From Cephalopachus bancanus (lineage: Eukaryota; Chordata; Mammalia; Primates; Tarsiidae): DNA of 64,000 nt. The DNA lies in NCBI GenBank assembly GCA_027257055.1, contig JAPVLO010000990.1:186001-250000 (forward strand), written 5' to 3'. Below are positions 58,150 through 64,000 of the stretch, piece by piece (positions within the stretch are counted from its first letter, which is position 1; the number at the start of each line of letters is the position of its first letter). The position numbers were made by a program, and so were the translations under genes. The notes beneath the pieces were generated by a model, which saw only the letters and a list, made by a program, of their open reading frames with translations, did not search any database and was not told the origin of the DNA.

Positions 58150-58770
58150 GAGACCCCCAGAAAACTGGAATTTATTTATAAAAAATTGTGTGTTTATTCT
58201 TACATGTTTAAACTTCAGTCACCTTCAAAGTACTCTCTGTTTGATACAATACACCTATTGAAATGCTTTTTCCACTGCTCAAAACAGTTTTGAACTCATC
58301 AATTTTGAACCCTTTTAGTGCTCCTGCTATTTCATCTCTTCCACAGGGGCAAAATGTTTTCCTTTGAGAACTTTTTTCATCCGGGGGAAACAAACAAACA
58401 AAAATCACTCAGGGCAGGATTGGGTGAATAGGGAGGGTGGGGCACGGGGTTTATGCCTTTTTTTTTTTTTTGGTCAAAAACTGCTGAACACTCAGTGCAG
58501 TGTGGGCAGGTGCACTCGTAAATCACCCATCATGAAATGGGCAAACTTGCATTGAAAGACTCTTCAAAAAAACTCCTCTGAAGTCAAATGCAGCCTCTCA
58601 TAACAATGCTAGCTGGTACACTGATGCCGATGGGTTCCTATAACACTTACTTACCTAGCAGGGAAGCCTGTACTACAAGGGGCTGGCCCCCACAAAATAA
58701 TTCCGGTTTTCTGAGGGTTCCTCCTTTCATCATAGATTCCTGTGCTAAATAGATGGTTGTTACTTAAGCC
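58150..58770 (-). pseudogene. Tc1/mariner transposase remnant
   Basis: On the - strand the sequence encodes pieces of a mariner-group transposase. Near 58475-58525 one frame reads 'APAHTALSVQQFLT', the block after the second catalytic Asp. Further on, 58408-58208 carries a C-terminal part with 'FPPDEKSSQRKTFCP' and 'KGFKIDEFKTVLSSGK'. Upstream, 58530-58770 continues in other frames. Frameshifts and a T tract (58458-58473) break it. These elements move by cut and paste between TA dinucleotides, but I cannot fix the two ends. Confidence 0.7.
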
Positions 58771-58794
58771 AGTAGGTTTTGGGAACCTTTGTGG

Positions 58795-58842
58795 TTTTTG
58801 TTTTGTTTTGTGTTTAGAGACAAGGTCTAACCATGTTGCCCA
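58795..58842 (-). mobile_element. Alu monomer, first piece, split by another Alu
   Basis: Begins a reverse Alu monomer ('gtttagagacaaggtctaac') that resumes after the inserted Alu at 59171. Confidence 0.8.
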
Positions 58843-58860
58843 AGCTGGTCTCAAACTTCT

Positions 58861-59170
58861 TTTTTTTTTTTTTTAGAGTTGGAGTCTCACTCTGTTGCCC
58901 AGGTGGAGTGCGGTGGTATGCTCACGGCCACTACAACCTCGACCTGCTGGGCTCAGGTGATCCTTCCACCTCAGCCTTCCAAGTAACTGGAACTACAGGC
59001 ATGTGCCACCATGCCCAGTTAATTTTTCTTTTCTTTTTTTATATTTTTCATTTATTGTAGAGATGAGATCTCGCCAAGTTGCCCAGGCTGGTCTCGAACC
59101 CACAGACTCAGGCAATATCTCACCTCAGTCTCTCAAAGTGCTGGGATTATAGGTGTGAGCCACCGCGTCC
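58861..59170 (-). mobile_element. Alu dimer inserted in an Alu monomer
   Basis: Reverse dimer between agctggtctcaaacttct (58843-58860) and agctggcctcgaacttct (59171-59188), a long target duplication with two differences. Confidence 0.9.
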
Positions 59171-59259
59171 AGCTGGCCTCGAACTTCTAGGCTCAAGAAA
59201 TCCTCTCTCCTCGGCTTTCCAAGTGCTGGGATCACAGGCGTGAGTCACCCTGTCGGCCA
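59171..59259 (-). mobile_element. Alu monomer, second piece
   Basis: Completes the monomer to 'gagtcaccctgtcggcc'. Confidence 0.8.
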
Positions 59260-59434
59260 GGAGCCTTTGTTACATAACAAAAGCTAGCTGACATACTGCC
59301 TCAGCTCTTGTTGGTCCCCTTACCTGGACTCCCAGTGGGGCTACTTGTGGTTTATCATTAGGCTAGTTTACAGCCTAGAACAGTTGTTGACATTGATCCT
59401 GGCATTTTGCCAGAAAAGTTAAACTCACTTTCCG

Positions 59435-59719
59435 TTGCCTTTTTTTTTTTTTTTCTTTTAAGAGATGGGCTCTCACTCTGTTGCCCAGGCTGGAGTGCAC
59501 AGGCGTGATTATAGCTCACTGTGACCTGGAACTCCTGGGCTCTAGCTGGGACTCTACATGATGGGCATGCTCCATCATGCCCAGCTAATTTTTAAATTTT
59601 ATGTAAAGGTGAGTTCTTGCTATACTGCCCAGGCTGGCCTCAAACTCTTGGCTTTGCAATCCTCTTGCCTCAGCCTCCCAAAGTGCTAGGATTACAGGTA
59701 TGCACTACCATGCCTGGCT
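59435..59719 (-). mobile_element. Alu dimer, diverged
   Basis: Long T tract; reverse dimer with losses in both arms ('gggctctagctgggactcta'). Confidence 0.85.
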
Positions 59720-60028
59720 ATCCTTTGGGAGTTTTTATGATGAGACTAATGAGAGGAACTAAAAAAGTTTTGATCTTCTTGTTTCGAATTGAGATTAGTC
59801 CTCAGATTGTAAGTTTGTCTTAACAGACTGGGAAGTCTCCCTTGGGGCTGAGTTGAAAGCAAGCAAATAGAACAACCCACAGCCCTGGGAGACATTCGGG
59901 CACCGAATCAGTACACAGGCTGGTGATTTTCCCTTTTGCTGGGCTGAACACTCAGTGTGGTACGGGCAGGTGTCCTGGAGGCATTGTCCTGAAGATGGCC
60001 CAACTTGGCACATTCTAGATTCTTCTTC
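59720..60028. other. Unassigned sequence
   Basis: No gene recognised. 59941-59973 resembles 58490-58522 of the mariner remnant over about 33 bases; this may be chance. Confidence 0.35.
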
Positions 60029-60325
60029 ATTTTTTTTTTTTTTTTTTTTACTTGGAGTCTTGCTCTGTTGCCCAGCTGGAGTGCAGTGATATGATCATGG
60101 CTTACCACAGCCTTGAACTCCTGGGCTCAGGCAATCCTGCCTCAGCCTCCCGAATAGGTGGGACTATAGGTGTGTGTGACCATGCCTGGCTAATTTTTTT
60201 CTTTTCTGTAGAGATAAGGTCTCATTATGTTATCCAAGCTGGTCTCAAACTCCTGGGCTCAAGCAATCCTTCCACTTCCACCTCCTAAAGTGCTGCTATT
60301 ACAGGTGTGAGCCACCATGACTGGC
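60029..60325 (-). mobile_element. Alu dimer
   Basis: T tract of about 19; reverse dimer ending 'gagccaccatgactggct'. Confidence 0.9.
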
Positions 60326-60684
60326 TATACTACACCTGGCTCACTTCTGGATTCTACCTCTACTCTCCACCCACTGTCAGCCCGAAAAACACAGGGTGCT
60401 TCCCGCTGTAGCCATCCGATAGAAGTAAACCTAAAACAGTTGAATCTAGAGAAAATGACCTCTTCTATCCTCATTTAGCATGAAACACCAGAATCTGTGG
60501 TCCTGAAAGCAGCAGCTCCCTTTCTCTCAATGACCAAGCTCCATCCTTTCCCTTCTACCCTGGGTTGTCCACAGATTGCCAGCCCCCAGAATGCCCATTT
60601 CTTGGCTGAAGCCAAAAAATTGGCAACAAAGATCTGGAGGTCCTTTCTGAGCAAGGCCAATTCACCCATTGGATGAGGCAGAGT
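60326..60684. other. Unassigned sequence
   Basis: No gene or repeat recognised. Confidence 0.4.
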
Positions 60685-60779
60685 GTATGAGCCATGACCA
60701 TGTCAATGCACTCCAGCCTGGAGCCATGACCATGTCAATGCATTGGGCAACAGAGCAAGACCCTGGCTCAAAAAAAAAG
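60685..60779 (+). mobile_element. Alu 3' fragment with internal tandem duplication
   Basis: Only the end of a right arm. The segment 'gagccatgaccatgtcaatg' occurs at 60689 and again at 60721, a 32-base tandem duplication. Confidence 0.75.
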
Positions 60780-61199
60780 AGGCCCGCCACCATTTGCTTG
60801 TGTTGAGGCCACTGCTGTGGCCCCGTAACAAGGACGGGTAGTGTTCTAGGCCATGTCTGGTAGGCAGACACATTCACTCTTAGTGCCCTACGGGAAGTGC
60901 CCCGGAGCCAGGGGAGAGGCTGCCACAGCCGCTGGGCCTCCAGATCATGTTCCAGGGGAGAGGCCCTCACTTGGGACACATCCTGGGCCGTGCTTGTGTT
61001 TGTGGGAGAAACGGCTGAAGCCAGTGGAGGACTATCACCAGACTAGCTCTTGGCGGGGGGGGGTGGGAGGGCGGAAAGAGTGGGTGGAAGGGAGGGTATA
61101 GGCCCTCACGAGGACAGAGACCCAATTCCTATTGAAGAGGTCACATCCCAGGGCTGCCCTTTAAACCCCTACCTGCCTGACTGTATCCCAGGAGCCAGC
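60780..61199. other. Unassigned sequence
   Basis: GC-richer with a G tract near 61050-61070; no gene supported. Confidence 0.4.
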
Positions 61200-61342
61200 A
61201 GAAGGTATGTGTGGGTGAGCATGTGTGCCTGTGTGAATGTGGGGAATTGTGTGTATTGCATGCAGATGTATTTATATGTGTATGTATGTGTGAGAATGTT
61301 GTGTGTGTGTGTATGTATGTTCACATTTGTTTGTCTGTCTGT
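61200..61342. repeat. Impure TG-rich repeat
   Basis: Alternating TG with many interruptions, ending in GTCT/GTTT units. It keeps open the Cys/Val-rich chance ORFs here. Confidence 0.85.
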
Positions 61343-61620
61343 TTGTTTTTTGAGTCAGGATCTCACTCTGTTGCCCAGGCTGGAGGGCAGTGGCACGACA
61401 CAAACTCGACCTCCTGAGCTCAAGCAATCCTTCTGCCTCAGCCTCCTGAATAGCTGGGACCACAGGCATACACCATCATGCACGGCTAATTTTTAAATTT
61501 TTTGTAGAGATGAGGTCTTGCTATGCTGCCCAGGTTGGTCTTGAACTCCTGGCTCAAGCGATCCTCCCAGTTCAGCCTCCCAAAGTGCTGGGATTACAGG
61601 CATGAGCCACCGCACCTGGC
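61343..61620 (-). mobile_element. Alu dimer
   Basis: Reverse dimer ending 'gagccaccgcacctggca', inserted within the TG-rich repeat, which resumes weakly after it. Confidence 0.9.
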
Positions 61621-61984
61621 ACGTACTTGTGTATGCACATGTGTGCCCATCTGTGCTATGGAGTCTCTAATGCTAAGGGAAGGCCTATTCTGGGCTACAG
61701 TCAGACAACTTGAGACCTGGGAACTAGAGGTGAAATCTCGAGTGTGGAGCCCCTGAGAGTCATGTAGTATCTCCTGCTCTCCTTCAAGTCACAAAGAGGG
61801 GGTCTTTCCTTCTGGTCACCTCACCTTTCCTTCCTGTGCTCATCTTAGCCATGTCACTGTTGGTGGGACTCCAGGGAGCCAAGTGTTAGCATTTCTGTTG
61901 CTATTAATATCACCTTCCTCTACCCTGACCCCCCACGGGTGGTGGAGCAGCTAAATTGCTACATCCTGGGGTCACCTATACCTG
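61621..61984. other. Unassigned sequence
   Basis: No gene or repeat recognised. Confidence 0.4.
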
Positions 61985-62440
61985 CCTACAGAATGAAGAA
62001 TGAGCAAGAATTATCCTTTACTGAGCACCTGTGATGGGCCAGGCTCCGTGACTCTTGGCCTGAGGGCTTTCTCTGACTTCCAGAGCTTGCTGGACTCATT
62101 CTTGGGTTAGGCTAGTGGCGAGTTGACTGTCCCCCAGGAGCAGGCCTCAATCAAGGACTGAATGGATTGGGAGTAATCCACTGACTCTTGCAGCTCTCGG
62201 GTGGGATAACTCTGGATGTGAGGTCCTTGCTATCTCCTAGAGGTGCTGGGCAGGATTGAACTCCCCAGGACCCACAGTGGTAACCTCCTCAATGCGTTTC
62301 CTTTCTTTATCGGCTGCCTCCCTGTCCCTGACTCACCTCCATACGCTTTCCCTGTGTTTCCTGGGGTCCCCTCCCAAATACCCCACTTGCACTCACATCC
62401 TTGTCTCAGAAGCTACTTTGAGAGGACCCGAGCAGAGAGA
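61985..62440 (-). mobile_element. Old LTR-like repeat copy, includes inverted-repeat arm B
   Basis: In reverse it reads 'agtagcttctgagacaagga', 'gcaagtggggtatttgggag', 'gttaccactgtgggtcctgg', 'agcaaggacctcacatccag' and then the 118-base block (62156-62039) nearly identical to 57945-58062. It is the fullest copy of the family in the window. Confidence 0.55.
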
Positions 62441-62749
62441 GTGAATGATCTGATTGATGATTCAGAGTAAAGAACCCAAGCCCAGGGGACTCAGCTCCTT
62501 GTAGGTCCTCGTTGGGAGGCAACACGCCCAGAAAAACCACAATATTTGGGTTCCCTGTGGCCTGTAGTCCTGCCTGTAGCTGAGCGGGAGCGAGTATCAG
62601 CAAGACAATTGCCGTGATGGATCTCAAGCTACATCTGCCAAGAAAACCTTTTCTGTAAAAAGGACATTTGAAGCTCTGCCTTTCAGACTTCTATGTCTCT
62701 TTCTCCATTGCTTGGGGAGGGGGAGAAGCTAATATTATCGATCGACTCT
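62441..62749. other. Unassigned sequence
   Basis: No gene or repeat recognised. Confidence 0.4.
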
Positions 62750-62825
62750 CCTAAAACCCTAACGTTTATCACTGTATCCCCAGAACCTAAAAGTACCAGA
62801 GACAGAATAGAGACTCATTAATATT
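62750..62825 (+). mobile_element. L2 3' end
   Basis: 'cactgtatccccagaaccta' followed by 'actcattaatatttgttgaa' is the L2 end pattern. Confidence 0.6.
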
Positions 62826-62835
62826 TGTTGAATGG

Positions 62836-63442
<607 letters not shown>

Positions 63443-63632
63443 TAAATGAAAGGACATAACATGGTGTCAATACAACCAATGAACAGTCGTTTTTAACATT
63501 GCTTAGCTTTGCCATATTTTTCTAGCAGTTCACTTTAATTTACCCTCTAATCACTAGCCAAGGACAGAACCGGTTTCTCAGAGGCCGCTATTGATGATCG
63601 TTTTACAACCCCCTTCCCAGCTTGTTTTATAC
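63443..63632. other. Unassigned spacer
   Basis: Nothing recognisable. Confidence 0.4.
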
Positions 63633-63646
63633 TAACTAGCTTTTCT

Positions 63647-63930
63647 TTTTTTTTTTTGAGTTGGAGTCTCGCTCTGTCGCCCAGACTGGAGTACAGTGGC
63701 CGCTCCCGGCCACCGCAGCCTCGGCCTGCTGGGCTCCGGCGATCCTTCCGCCTCAGCCTTCCGAGTAGCCGGAATTACAGGCATGCACCACCACGCCCGG
63801 CTGATTTTTTGATTTATTGTAGAGATGAGGTCTCGCTGCCCAGGTGGGTCTTGAACCCGCGGGCTCAGGCAATTCACTCACCTCAGCCTCCCAAAGGCGC
63901 GGGATTACAGGCTGAGCCACCGAGCCCGGC
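63647..63930 (-). mobile_element. Alu dimer, young group, perfect target duplication
   Basis: Reverse full-length copy between taactagcttttct at 63633-63646 and 63931-63944. Confidence 0.95.
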
Positions 63931-64000
63931 TAACTAGCTTTTCTATTCCAAATATTTGCCTCCACCCATAAGATCCAAGTTAACCTAATCAGTCCTTTGT

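Noticed and set aside
59941..59973. Second mariner fragment resembling 58490-58522
   Set aside because: Only about 33 bases of similarity and no transposase context; chance cannot be excluded.

Overview
This is nuclear DNA from a primate. It holds no protein-coding gene, exon chain, RNA gene or promoter that I can support. What it holds is a dense layering of transposable elements: more than 60 Alu-related insertions, L1, L2, MIR, MaLR-type LTRs, an ERV-L remnant, and DNA transposons of the hAT and Tc1/mariner groups. Dimeric 7SL-derived Alus rule out a non-primate. The Alus lack the extra segments I associate with lemur and loris Alus and do not look like human AluY/S. The youngest copies share an unusual set of variants (a lost C in the 5' 'ggctcagcctgtaat' segment, an 'acaataaatcaaaaa' middle A-stretch, a right arm ending 'actccaactc'), so a tarsier is my best guess; this is inference, not proof.

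Layout. 1-4.2 kb: Alus and Alu monomers. 4.2-10.5 kb: a nest in which an old + strand L1 (4845-10468) is interrupted by Alus and by a younger, 5'-truncated L1 in reverse orientation (5579-8664) carrying an Alu fragment at its tail. 10.5-15.3 kb: old L2, MIR and MaLR sequence with Alu insertions. 15.3-19.8 kb: LTR-like blocks, a MIR, old L1-like sequence and a small CpG-richer patch. 19.8-25.4 kb: stacked Alus, a CTTT microsatellite, MaLR-like sequence and a short inverted-repeat DNA transposon split by an Alu. 25.4-34.6 kb: LTR-like sequence, an AT-rich block, a MIR split by a MaLR LTR, and unassigned sequence. 34.6-42 kb: old L1 fragments, a MaLR LTR, MIRs, microsatellites and Alus.

42.08-46.86 kb is a decayed ERV-L class provirus: pol with reverse transcriptase, RNase H and integrase regions, and a 3' LTR like LTR16. 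Directly after it, 47.07-48.85 kb is a hAT DNA transposon with both ends, an 8-bp target duplication and a decayed transposase on the - strand. 49-57 kb: L2, MIR, MaLR LTRs and some repeat-free sequence that could be conserved non-coding DNA. 57-64 kb: more Alus, a Tc1/mariner transposase remnant (about 58.15-58.77 kb), and two inverted copies of one old repeat that share a 118-bp stretch at 93% identity.

No intact gene works here with another. The informative content is the order of insertion: old L2, MIR, ERV-L, hAT and mariner elements first, then MaLR LTRs and older L1s, then Alu monomers and dimers, and last a young, near-uniform Alu group with perfect 13-15 bp target duplications.
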